This document shows, piece by piece, positions 32,946 through 39,862 of a stretch of DNA of 39,862 nt. The notes below the pieces were generated by a model, which worked only from the letters and a program-made list of their open reading frames with translations, did no database searches and had not been told where the DNA came from. The stretch is from Candidatus Gastranaerophilales bacterium (GTDB lineage Bacteria > Cyanobacteriota > Vampirovibrionia > Gastranaerophilales > Gastranaerophilaceae), in assembly GCA_944325185.1 (NCBI GenBank), contig CALUZA010000025.1, forward strand, positions 1-39,862. The letters are read 5' to 3'. Every line of letters begins with the position of its first letter. Within the stretch, counting starts at the first letter, position 1. A program made the translations under genes and the position numbers.

Positions 32946-34475
32946 TTGTATAATTCGATTTATCCTATTAATATCAACTATAGAAAACATGATAAATATA
33001 ATGCGAGCGCAACAAATTCGGAAAATACCGAAGGTCTTGGTGTGACTGATAATAAAAAACGTCAAGACACTTTTCCTAATGGTGCAAAGGTTTCTATAGA
33101 TTATACTCGTGGGCAAATTAATATTTCTCAAGTATTAATGGATTTTAGAAATACGATTCTTGCAATTAACGCACCTGATGATGTTCGAGAAGAAGTCTCC
33201 GTATATTTGAATTTAGTTGAAAAAGAGTCATTAAAGGAAAACCCCTCTAAGGATATAATAGTTGCTAACTTAAAAAATGCTTCAAAAATTTCTGATGCTT
33301 ATATTGCAAAAAGCTTAAATAAACCTTCTAATGTTGTTGAAGGTTGGATTGATGCGCTTTTCTTGCAAAAAATTAATTTAAAATCAAACCCTGATGAAAT
33401 AAATCCTGATTTTTTATTAGAATTTCCACAGAGCGCAAAAGAAAAAATTGAAAACCAAGCAACTGTATCTGTTTCATCTGAACCTCTTGCTGTTGATAAT
33501 CAAGCTGACTCAAAAGAGTCATCAAACGAATTAAAGATTTATGAAACAGGTTCACAACCTGAATTTTTGTCTGTTTCTAGCAAATCTCAAATTCTTGAAG
33601 CTCCTGCTCAAATGGAAACCGAAGAAGTTGAAGTTGAAAGCGAGCTGGAATTAAATAATGATGATAATTATAATCCAAGCCAGACGGTATATTACGGAGA
33701 AAATTCTTTTGCTCCGTTAAGTGAAGCCGACATAAAAGCTCGTGAATTATATATTTCTGCTAAAAAAATGCCCGAAACAAATCAAGGCGATACAGATGCT
33801 TTAAATCTTTTAAATGAAGCATTGGGGATTCTTTCAAAAAGTGACATTGCAAATGAAAATATAAGAGCTGCAATCCATTTTGAAAGAGGTAAGATTTTTG
33901 ATGATTATGATTATGTTGATCATGCGCTTCGTGACTATTGGGAAGCAACTAAAGCGGGTGAATTAAATTTAAAATCACAGGCTTTTTTCCGCTCCGGTTC
34001 AATATATGATGAATTTGGAGAGTTCTCTCCTGCTTTAGATAATTATTTATCTGCAGTTGCTTATAGCGGCGAAGCAGAAAATCCAAATATTCAAACACGT
34101 GCTTTGACCAGTATTGCAGGATTGTATGCAAAAAAATATGATGAAAACAATGCAAATGAGTATTCGAATTTAGCACTTGATGTTGCTCAAGATAGCGATA
34201 AATCGGATTTATTGGCAAGGACATATTCGGTTAATGCTCATAATTATGAATATTTAGGTGATAATGATAAAGCTATAGACAGTTATAAAAATGCTTTGGC
34301 ATTATTTACGTCAAGAAATGAAAGCTATCAGGAAACTGCATATAATTATGAGCAGGCTTCAAAAGTTATGGAAAAGTTGGGTAACTTTGCTAAGGCAAAG
34401 AAGCTTCAAGCAAAGGCAAATCTATATTATCAAAAAGCTCAACTTCAAGAGGGGCAACTGGAAGCAGTAAGTTAA
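32946..34475 (+). CDS. TPR-containing hypothetical protein
   Basis: A 509-residue protein. Residues 1-50 are polar (IYPININYRKHDK). Residues 50-155 form an unknown folded domain (VSIDYTRGQINISQVLMDF). Residues 170-260 are an acidic disordered linker. From about 265 to 500 there are irregular TPR units, such as RALTSIAGLYAKKYDENNA and DNDKAIDSYKNALALF. No signal peptide is present. The start is TTG at 32946: the frame is blocked by a stop at 32913 and contains no ATG or GTG before it; GGGG about seven bases upstream may serve as ribosome site. The last 86 bases overlap aroB on the other strand. Confidence 0.82.
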   Translation: MYNSIYPININYRKHDKYNASATNSENTEGLGVTDNKKRQDTFPNGAKVSIDYTRGQINISQVLMDFRNTILAINAPDDVREEVSVYLNLVEKESLKENPSKDIIVANLKNASKISDAYIAKSLNKPSNVVEGWIDALFLQKINLKSNPDEINPDFLLEFPQSAKEKIENQATVSVSSEPLAVDNQADSKESSNELKIYETGSQPEFLSVSSKSQILEAPAQMETEEVEVESELELNNDDNYNPSQTVYYGENSFAPLSEADIKARELYISAKKMPETNQGDTDALNLLNEALGILSKSDIANENIRAAIHFERGKIFDDYDYVDHALRDYWEATKAGELNLKSQAFFRSGSIYDEFGEFSPALDNYLSAVAYSGEAENPNIQTRALTSIAGLYAKKYDENNANEYSNLALDVAQDSDKSDLLARTYSVNAHNYEYLGDNDKAIDSYKNALALFTSRNESYQETAYNYEQASKVMEKLGNFAKAKKLQAKANLYYQKAQLQEGQLEAVS

Positions 34476-35451
34476 TTTTTCCGTTTTGAACTTTTTTGTC
34501 GTGTGTCATAAGCTCAACAATTTTTTCTTTTTTAAATTTAATTTTTTTATCTGTAAGTGAAAATTTATCAATTAAGGAAATAATTTTATTGTAATAATTT
34601 TCGTTTATTTTATTTAAATTAAAAGACAATTTTGCTGCGCATTTTATACCATAACTTACTGCTTGTCCGTGGGATATTTTTTTATAGTTTAAATATGTTT
34701 CAAATGCGTGAGCATATGTGTGTCCAAAGTTTAAAATTTTTCTTAAATTACTTTCTTTTTTATCAAGCGATACAACATTTGCTTTAAGTGAAGCACAGCA
34801 ATTAATTATGTATGGCATTTCATTTTTAACATCTTGTGTTTGATTTATTGTTAAAAAATCAACAAGGTTATAGAATTTTTTATTCTTGCAAGATTTTTCA
34901 ATAAAAGCGTATTTTAAAATTTCCCCAAGGCCGCATTTGTAGTTTTGTTCATCTAGCGTATTTAAAAACATAGGATCGATTATAACTTTTTTTGCCGTAT
35001 AAAAAGTTCCAACTAAATTTTTTCCATAGGAAGTATTGTAGCCTGTTTTTCCGCCAATCGAAGAATCGCACATTGCAAGCAGTGTGGTTGGAATTTGTAT
35101 TAATTCTATTCCTCTTAAAATTATACTTGCGCAATATCCGGCTAAATCTCCGACCACTCCGCCGCCAAGAGCAACTATGCAGTCTTTTCTTTCTATTTTT
35201 TCTTCAAGGAGCCTGTTTAAAATGTAGTTTATGGTTTTAAAATTTTTATATTTTTCGCCATCTTTAATTACTATTATTCTTTTTTTGTTGAATTTGTATA
35301 GAATTTCAGGATATAATTTTGCAAGTTTTGTATTTGTAATTAAAAAATATTTTTTATCCTCAAATATATCTTGTATTTTTTGGGATAGATTGTTTTCAAT
35401 GATTATTTCACTTGCTGTATTTTCTTGGTTTTTTAAAATTATTTTATTCAT
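34390..35451 (-). CDS. aroB: 3-Dehydroquinate synthase
   Basis: Second shikimate-pathway step: converts DAHP to 3-dehydroquinate using NAD and zinc. The 353 residues show VALGGGVVGDLAGYCAS (93-109), IPTTLLAMCDSSIGGKTG (120-137) and NFGHTYAHAFE (241-251). Probable zinc ligands are E177, H244 and H261. Its C-terminal 28 codons are read opposite the end of the TPR gene. They still align with the normal AroB tail length, so both genes appear real. It is the last gene of the gmk-coaBC-nif3-aroC-aroK-aroB operon and overlaps aroK by ATGA. Confidence 0.95.
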   Translation of the reverse strand: MNKIILKNQENTASEIIIENNLSQKIQDIFEDKKYFLITNTKLAKLYPEILYKFNKKRIIVIKDGEKYKNFKTINYILNRLLEEKIERKDCIVALGGGVVGDLAGYCASIILRGIELIQIPTTLLAMCDSSIGGKTGYNTSYGKNLVGTFYTAKKVIIDPMFLNTLDEQNYKCGLGEILKYAFIEKSCKNKKFYNLVDFLTINQTQDVKNEMPYIINCCASLKANVVSLDKKESNLRKILNFGHTYAHAFETYLNYKKISHGQAVSYGIKCAAKLSFNLNKINENYYNKIISLIDKFSLTDKKIKFKKEKIVELMTHDKKVQNGKINLLLPVAPLEVELFDNIDLPLLEASLP

Positions 35452-35954
35452 ATTTCCGCTATTATTTCTTTTGTTATTTCTTCGATTGTTTTATTGTCTG
35501 TTATAATCGTTTTGTTTGCTATTTTATAAAAACATTCTCTTGATTTCAATATTTTTTGAATTTCTTTTTTTGGATTTTCAACCAATAGAAGTGGTCTTTC
35601 TTTGCTGTTTTTTATTCTTTCAAAAATAGTCTCAAAATTGGCTTTAAGGTATATGGTTTTGATGTCAGTGTTAAATAAAATTTTCCTGTTTTCTTCTTGC
35701 AGAATGATGCCGCCACCTGTAGATAAAATAAAATTTTCCTTTTGATTTATTTCTTTTAGGAGTTCTGTTTCGAGTTTTCTGAATTTGTTTTCTCCGTAGT
35801 TTTCAAAGAAGTCTTTAATTTTTGTTTTGTATTTTAATTCAAAAATTTCGTCTGTTTCTAATAACTCAAGACCTGTTTTTTTGCTCAATTCTTTTGCTAT
35901 TGTACTTTTTCCGCTTCCCATCATACCGATAAGTGCAATTTTTTTATATTTCAT
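35448..35954 (-). CDS. aroK: Shikimate kinase
   Basis: Phosphorylates shikimate at the 3-hydroxyl using ATP. The 168 residues include the P-loop LIGMMGSGKST (8-18), the shikimate-binding ETDEIFELK and FRKLE segments, STGGGIIL and the lid arginine in ERPLL. Length is normal. The start lies 11 bases inside the aroC end, with GAGG upstream. The 3' end overlaps aroB by ATGA. Confidence 0.95.
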   Translation of the reverse strand: MKYKKIALIGMMGSGKSTIAKELSKKTGLELLETDEIFELKYKTKIKDFFENYGENKFRKLETELLKEINQKENFILSTGGGIILQEENRKILFNTDIKTIYLKANFETIFERIKNSKERPLLLVENPKKEIQKILKSRECFYKIANKTIITDNKTIEEITKEIIAEI

Positions 35955-37068
35955 CTATCCTCTTTTGATAATTTTTATAGGCCAAATCAATGTCTTTTTT
36001 GTAGTCTTTGCCGAATTTTTCAAGAAAATTATCCAAAATAATTATTGCTGCCATATTTTTTGCAACTATTCCGCAAGCTTCGACAGCGCAATTGTCTGCT
36101 CTTTCAAAGTGTGCTTCTGTTTTTTTATGAGTTTTGATTTCTACGCTGTTGAGCGCTTTTTTCATTGTTGGTATGGGCTTCATCGCAATCGTTAGAATTA
36201 TATCTTCTCCGTTCGACATTCCGCCTTCAATTCCACCAGAGTTGTTTGTTTTATGATAATATTTGCCATCTTTTTCAAATATTTCATCATGAGAATTTGA
36301 ACCTGAAAAGTTTGCGTATTCTTTTCCAAGTCCAATTTCAACTGATTTTACCGCAGGAATTGACATTAAAGCTTGTGCAAGTTGTCCATCTAATCTTTTA
36401 TCCCAATGTACAAAGCTTCCAAGTCCAACAGGAACGTTTTTTATTGTGATTTTTATAACTCCTCCAAGGGAATCCCCTTGGTTTTTATAGTTTTCTATAT
36501 AGTTTTCAAAATTTTCTTTTGCTCTGCATTCGCCAATTGATATTATTTCTGAACAAAAGGAAATATTGTAATATTTCAAAATGTTCTGACAAATTGCTCC
36601 AATTGCTACTCTGGTTGTGGTTTCTCTTGCGCTGGACCGCTCCAGAACATACCTTATGTCATCAAAATCATATTTTATAACTCCGGCTAAATCCGCATGA
36701 GCGGGTCTTAATTTTGTAATTTGCTTTTCTTTTATTTTATTTTTTATTTCTCGTTTAATATTTTCTTCAAGATTTTCAAAATTTATTTTTTCAACACTCA
36801 TTGGATAAATCCAATTTTGCCAGTCTTTGTTTTCGATTTCAATAGCTATTGGACTTGCTGTTGTGATTGAAAATCTGACTCCTGAGTTGATTTTTATTTT
36901 GTCTTTTTCGATTTTCATTCTATTGCCGCGACCTATTCCTTCTTGTCTTGCGGCAAGTTCACTGTTTAAAAAATCAAAGTCTAATTCATATCCGTGTGGT
37001 ATGCCTTCTAATATAGCATTTAATTTTTCGCCATGTGATTCTCCGGATGTTAAAAATCTGATTGCCAT
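35944..37068 (-). CDS. aroC: Chorismate synthase
   Basis: Converts EPSP to chorismate with reduced FMN. The 374 residues carry LTSGESHGE (6-14), ARQEGIGRGNRMKIEKD (40-56), LERSSARETTTRVAIGA and GGIEGGMSNGEDI, the conserved FMN and EPSP-binding motifs. Length is normal. GAGG lies six bases before the ATG. aroA, aroE and aroQ are not in this operon. Confidence 0.96.
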   Translation of the reverse strand: MAIRFLTSGESHGEKLNAILEGIPHGYELDFDFLNSELAARQEGIGRGNRMKIEKDKIKINSGVRFSITTASPIAIEIENKDWQNWIYPMSVEKINFENLEENIKREIKNKIKEKQITKLRPAHADLAGVIKYDFDDIRYVLERSSARETTTRVAIGAICQNILKYYNISFCSEIISIGECRAKENFENYIENYKNQGDSLGGVIKITIKNVPVGLGSFVHWDKRLDGQLAQALMSIPAVKSVEIGLGKEYANFSGSNSHDEIFEKDGKYYHKTNNSGGIEGGMSNGEDIILTIAMKPIPTMKKALNSVEIKTHKKTEAHFERADNCAVEACGIVAKNMAAIIILDNFLEKFGKDYKKDIDLAYKNYQKRIDEI

Positions 37069-37076
37069 TTTTTCCT

Positions 37077-37814
37077 CTAAATTACTGTCCAGGGTTTTTC
37101 TTCTTGCGCGATTATTACTTCAACTTTTGTCTTTGCAATAAGACCTTGTATGAGCGGTAAAACCGGTAACTCTGATTCAAAGTGTCCTATATCAACCACC
37201 GCAAAACCTTCGACCTCTAGGGCTTTATGGAATTTAATGTCCCCTGTAATATATAAATCTATATCATAGTCTTTTAATTTATCAATAAAGCTTCCGCCTG
37301 CACCTGCGCAAACTGCGATATTTTTAACTATATCTATGTTGTTTGGATTGATTAGTTTAACATGTTCAAGATTTAGCGCTTGTTTGATATTTTTTATCAT
37401 TTGGTCAAGTGCAAATTCATCTTTTAAGTGTGCAATTTTGATGTAATCTTCTACGGTTATGAGGTTTTGCAAACCCAAAACTCCGCAAAGCGCGTCTGTT
37501 GTTGAACCATAGGTTTTATCGAGGTTTGTGTGCGCACAGTATACGCAAATGTTGTTTCTGATTGCTTCTGTTATTAAAGAATTATCGATTTTTTTAATCG
37601 AATTAAATATCAAGGGATGGTGAGTAATAATTAAGTCGCAATCATTGGTAACCGCTTGTTCTAATACATCCCTTGTAAAAGATAATGCTACTAAAACTTT
37701 GTTTGTATAATCATGTTCGAGGTTAATTTGCCAGCCTGAATTGTCCCATGGTTCTGCCAATTCTAAAGAGGCATATTTTTCAATTTTTGAAATTATATAA
37801 TCTGTTTTAATCAC
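37077..37814 (-). CDS. Nif3-like dinuclear metal center protein
   Basis: Conserved Nif3/YbgI family protein of 245 residues that forms a ring with two-metal centres; the exact reaction is debated. WDNSGWQ, ITHHPLIF, CAHTNLD, GDIKFHKALE and VDIGHFESE supply the conserved metal ligands. The start is GTG at 37814, with GGAGG six bases upstream and an eight-base overlap with coaBC. A longer TTG-started frame (from 37841) lacks support. Confidence 0.92.
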   Translation of the reverse strand: MIKTDYIISKIEKYASLELAEPWDNSGWQINLEHDYTNKVLVALSFTRDVLEQAVTNDCDLIITHHPLIFNSIKKIDNSLITEAIRNNICVYCAHTNLDKTYGSTTDALCGVLGLQNLITVEDYIKIAHLKDEFALDQMIKNIKQALNLEHVKLINPNNIDIVKNIAVCAGAGGSFIDKLKDYDIDLYITGDIKFHKALEVEGFAVVDIGHFESELPVLPLIQGLIAKTKVEVIIAQEEKPWTVI

Positions 37815-38982
37815 AAACAACCTCCAAAATCTTTCTTGCAATATTTTCTTTTGAATCTAAATCTATATTTATAATTTTACCACTTTTTGCAATAATTGTA
37901 ACCTTGTTATTGTCGGTATTAAGCGCGGTTTTGATTTCGTTTGCAACTATATAGTCAATATTTTTATCTTTTAGTTTTTTTTGTGCACAGTTAATTATAT
38001 CATTATCTGTAAGGCAAAAACCGGTAATTTTTTGATTTTCTTTTTTATTTTGAGCTATTGTTTTTACAATATCGGGATTTAAAATAAGCTTGAGCGTGAG
38101 GCTATCTTTAATATTTTCTTTTGAAATTTTAGAGTTTGATTTTTCATTTACTTTAAAGTCGCAAACAGCTGCAGCCATAATTAGAATATCGAAATCGCTT
38201 GTTTGAATTTCATTGAGCATTTCATCTGCTGAATTAACTTTAATTATTTTATATGGTTTATTATTGAGTTCAACTGTTGAGATTGCACACACATCATATC
38301 CCAGCCTATATGCCCACATGCAAAGCGCTTTACCCATTTTGCCTGAAGAAAAATTACTTATACAACGGACGGTGTCAATTGATTCTCTTGTTCCGCCCAG
38401 AGTTATTATAATTTTTTTCTTATTGTTTCTTTTGTCTTGAAAGAGATTTCTTAAAGTTTTTTCAAAAATTAATTCAATATTTGCCAGTCTCCCGCAGCCG
38501 CTTGTCCCACAGGCAAGGAAGCCTTCTTCGGGATTTACAAGGTCAACATTTTCATTTTTTAGTTTTTTAATATTTTCTTGAACAAAAGGATTATTCCACA
38601 TATTTGTGTTCATAGCGGGTGCCATTAAAATTGGTTTTTTTGTTGCAAGATAGGCGCAAAATATACTTGTTAAGAGATTATCGGCAACTCCTTGTGCGCA
38701 TTTTGAAATCGTATTTGCGCTTGCCGGTGCAATCACAAATATGTCTGACCAATTAACAAGGTTGATGTGCTCAACGTTTGTTCTTGGTGTAAATTGTTTG
38801 TAATATACCTCGTTTTCCGACAGAGTTTCCAGAACAAGGGGAGAAACAAAATTTAGTGCATTTTCTGTTAAAACAACTTTTACGTTATGATTGTTTTTTT
38901 TATACATTCGAATTAGTTCATATATTTTGTATGCAGCAATTGATGAAGTAATTCCTAGTAATATATTTTTTGGGGTATTCAT
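37807..38982 (-). CDS. coaBC: Bifunctional phosphopantothenoylcysteine synthetase/decarboxylase
   Basis: Two coenzyme A steps in one 391-residue protein. CoaC (1-185) is the flavin-dependent decarboxylase with ITSSIAAYK, catalytic H72 (VEHINL), APAMNTNMW (121-129) and the redox Cys158 in ACGTSGCGR. CoaB (about 188-391) has LGGTRESIDTVRCISN (195-210), FSSGKMG, MAAAVCDF and a lysine-rich C-terminal segment that binds CTP. It overlaps gmk by ATGA and the nif3-like gene by eight bases. Confidence 0.96.
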   Translation of the reverse strand: MNTPKNILLGITSSIAAYKIYELIRMYKKNNHNVKVVLTENALNFVSPLVLETLSENEVYYKQFTPRTNVEHINLVNWSDIFVIAPASANTISKCAQGVADNLLTSIFCAYLATKKPILMAPAMNTNMWNNPFVQENIKKLKNENVDLVNPEEGFLACGTSGCGRLANIELIFEKTLRNLFQDKRNNKKKIIITLGGTRESIDTVRCISNFSSGKMGKALCMWAYRLGYDVCAISTVELNNKPYKIIKVNSADEMLNEIQTSDFDILIMAAAVCDFKVNEKSNSKISKENIKDSLTLKLILNPDIVKTIAQNKKENQKITGFCLTDNDIINCAQKKLKDKNIDYIVANEIKTALNTDNNKVTIIAKSGKIINIDLDSKENIARKILEVVCD

Positions 38983-39548
38983 TTTGTTTCCTTATTATAA
39001 ATTTTAATTAATTCTAAAACGGCTTCATCTACAATTTTATTTTCAATTACATAGTGAAACTTGTTTGCGTTGTTTAGCTCCTCTTTTGCAGCTTTAAGTC
39101 TTTTTTGAATAGCTTCTTCGCTTTCACTGTGTCTACCTCTGAGTCTTTTTTCAAGTTCCTCAAAACTTGGCGGTTTAATAAATATGGTTACGGCCTCAGG
39201 GCATTTTTGCATTACTTGAAGTGCGCCTTGAAGTTCGATTTCAAGCAAGACGCTTTTTCCTTCTTTTAGCTTTTCGTCTACAAATTTTTTGCTCGTACCG
39301 TAATAATTTCCACTGTAGTTTGCATATTCTAAAAAAGCATTTTCATTGATTAATTTTTCGAATTCTTCTTTAGAAATAAAGAAGTAGTGCATGCCGTTTA
39401 TTTCGCCATCTCTTGGGTTTCTTGTAGTGTTTGAAATTGAATATACAATATTGTTATCTACTTTTTTAAAAAAATCAGATAAAATTGTTCCTTTGCCGAC
39501 TCCAGAAGGACCTGTAAATATAATAAGTTTTGCTTTGTTTTTTGTCAT
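38979..39548 (-). CDS. gmk: Guanylate kinase
   Basis: Phosphorylates GMP to GDP with ATP. The 189 residues open with the P-loop FTGPSGVGKGT (11-21). GMP-binding SNTTRNPRDGEINGMHYFFI and EYANYSGNYYGTS follow, then the LID LRGRHSESEEAIQKRL. It heads the six-gene operon. TATAAT (39574-39579, minus) lies upstream, and GGTGA supplies a moderate ribosome site. Confidence 0.96.
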   Translation of the reverse strand: MTKNKAKLIIFTGPSGVGKGTILSDFFKKVDNNIVYSISNTTRNPRDGEINGMHYFFISKEEFEKLINENAFLEYANYSGNYYGTSKKFVDEKLKEGKSVLLEIELQGALQVMQKCPEAVTIFIKPPSFEELEKRLRGRHSESEEAIQKRLKAAKEELNNANKFHYVIENKIVDEAVLELIKIYNKETK

Positions 39549-39573
39549 AATTCACCGTATTTATGGTTATCCA

Positions 39574-39579
39574 ATTATA
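39574..39579 (-). promoter_or_regulatory. -10 element of the gmk-coaBC-nif3-aroCKB operon
   Basis: Minus-strand TATAAT, 25 bases before the gmk ATG, leaving a short leader with GGTGA. The -35 region (TTTAAA) is weak. It lies just past the terminator of the upstream gene. Confidence 0.5.
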
Positions 39580-39602
39580 TAATAAAAAAAATTGATTTAA
39601 AG

Positions 39603-39631
39603 AAAAAAAAAGGATGATAAAATATTATCCT
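39603..39631 (-). terminator. Intrinsic terminator of the right-edge gene
   Basis: On the minus strand AGGATAATA and TATCATCCT form a 9-bp stem (one G-U pair) with a 3-base loop, followed directly by eight or more Ts. It ends the partial gene at 39661. Confidence 0.9.
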
Positions 39632-39660
39632 TACCAAAACACAAAAAAATAATATGAAAA

Positions 39661-39862
39661 TTATTCTGTATCCATTTCTGTGACACAACGGACGGAACGA
39701 GCAGCTGTCTTTGGACCCCAGTTTATCTGCCAAACACCTTTCATAAGAAAATATGCTCTTGCGTTTATTGCACTTGATTCCATATTCCATATAAATCTAG
39801 GATCGCATACGCCCACTCCCTTGCATTTTGAACCTTTATATGAGCATTGGGAAGAAAGAAAT
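39661..39862 (-). CDS. C-terminal fragment of a secreted/pilin-like protein (partial)
   Basis: Reads 66 residues to a TAA, with its 5' part off the right edge. Three cysteines (SSQCSYKGSKCKGVGVCDPR) precede a compact end, AARSVRCVTEMDTE. The terminal S-V-R-C-V segment is typical of FISUMP/DUF1566-like and related C-type-lectin-fold secreted domains and of some prepilin-like proteins. No more can be said without the upstream sequence. It is followed by a clear terminator, which supports it as real. Confidence 0.65.
   Translation of the reverse strand, partial: FLSSQCSYKGSKCKGVGVCDPRFIWNMESSAINARAYFLMKGVWQINWGPKTAARSVRCVTEMDTE

Noticed and set aside
37815..37841. Longer TTG-started Nif3-like frame
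   Set aside because: The extra nine residues lie in the coaBC end; GTG 37814 has a GGAGG site and matches the family start.
1..39862. CRISPR arrays, tRNA/rRNA genes, insertion sequences, prophage or defence systems
   Set aside because: No direct-repeat/spacer pattern, no cloverleaf or rRNA-like GC-rich stretch, and no transposase, integrase, nuclease or toxin-antitoxin product was seen on reading both strands by eye.

Overview
This is a 39.9 kb, strongly AT-rich bacterial chromosome segment packed with short operons. Genes often overlap by ATGA or abut directly. I see no rRNA, tRNA, CRISPR array, phage or insertion sequence. The gene mix suggests a Gram-negative-type, probably anaerobic, gut-associated member of the non-photosynthetic cyanobacterial sister lineage (Vampirovibrionia/Melainabacteria, Gastranaerophilales-like). 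The mix includes a lipid-A-type glycosyltransferase, a DUF374 acyltransferase, CsaB, a NeuB/KdsC pair, a Tic20/DUF4870-like membrane protein, FliO- and FliA-type flagellar genes, and several lineage-type hypotheticals with a short N-terminal F-x-G/F-x-A motif. The taxonomic call is inference; no marker gene proves it.

Layout. 1-4 kb (minus): a homocitrate/isopropylmalate-synthase-family enzyme, miaB and serC form one operon. 4.2-5 kb (plus): a membrane hypothetical with its own promoter and terminator. 5-7.5 kb (minus): mazG and an ArnT-like glycosyltransferase. 7.6-10 kb (plus): an ArsB/NhaD-type transporter overlapping ruvB. 10-13.3 kb (minus): csaB, a three-domain hisA-hisI-hisE fusion, a DUF374 acyltransferase and a small hypothetical. 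13.4-15.6 kb (plus): an SDR and a B12-binding radical SAM protein, convergent with zupT. 16.6-18.8 kb (plus): a secreted coiled-coil protein, a FliA/WhiG-like sigma factor and tpiA. 18.8-21.7 kb (minus): a 620-residue membrane hypothetical and gshB.

21.8-30 kb (plus) is a long run: a 68-residue Cys-rich protein, a TPR protein, a Tic20/DUF4870-like protein, a FliO-like protein, NeuB-type and KdsC-type enzymes, a second TPR protein, aspartate kinase, tilS and hpt. 30-32.7 kb (minus): a 42-residue small protein, a 481-residue repeat-containing protein, spmA and spmB. 32.9-34.5 kb (plus): a TPR protein whose 3' end overlaps aroB by 86 nt on the opposite strand. 34.4-39.5 kb (minus): gmk, coaBC, nif3-like, aroC, aroK and aroB in one tightly coupled operon. 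The right edge cuts through the 3' end of a secreted/pilin-like gene that ends in a good terminator.

The most distinctive signals are these. A group of genes has TATAAT-like boxes six or seven bases before the ATG and no ribosome binding site, so they look leaderless; they include a divergent pair only 43 bp apart. HisA, HisI and HisE are fused. A previously easy-to-miss 42-residue gene resembles the N-terminus of its downstream neighbour. A NeuB without its usual C-terminal SAF domain sits between flagellar-type and TPR genes. TPR and aroB coding sequences overlap in antisense. I found no defence island or other clearly new multi-gene system.
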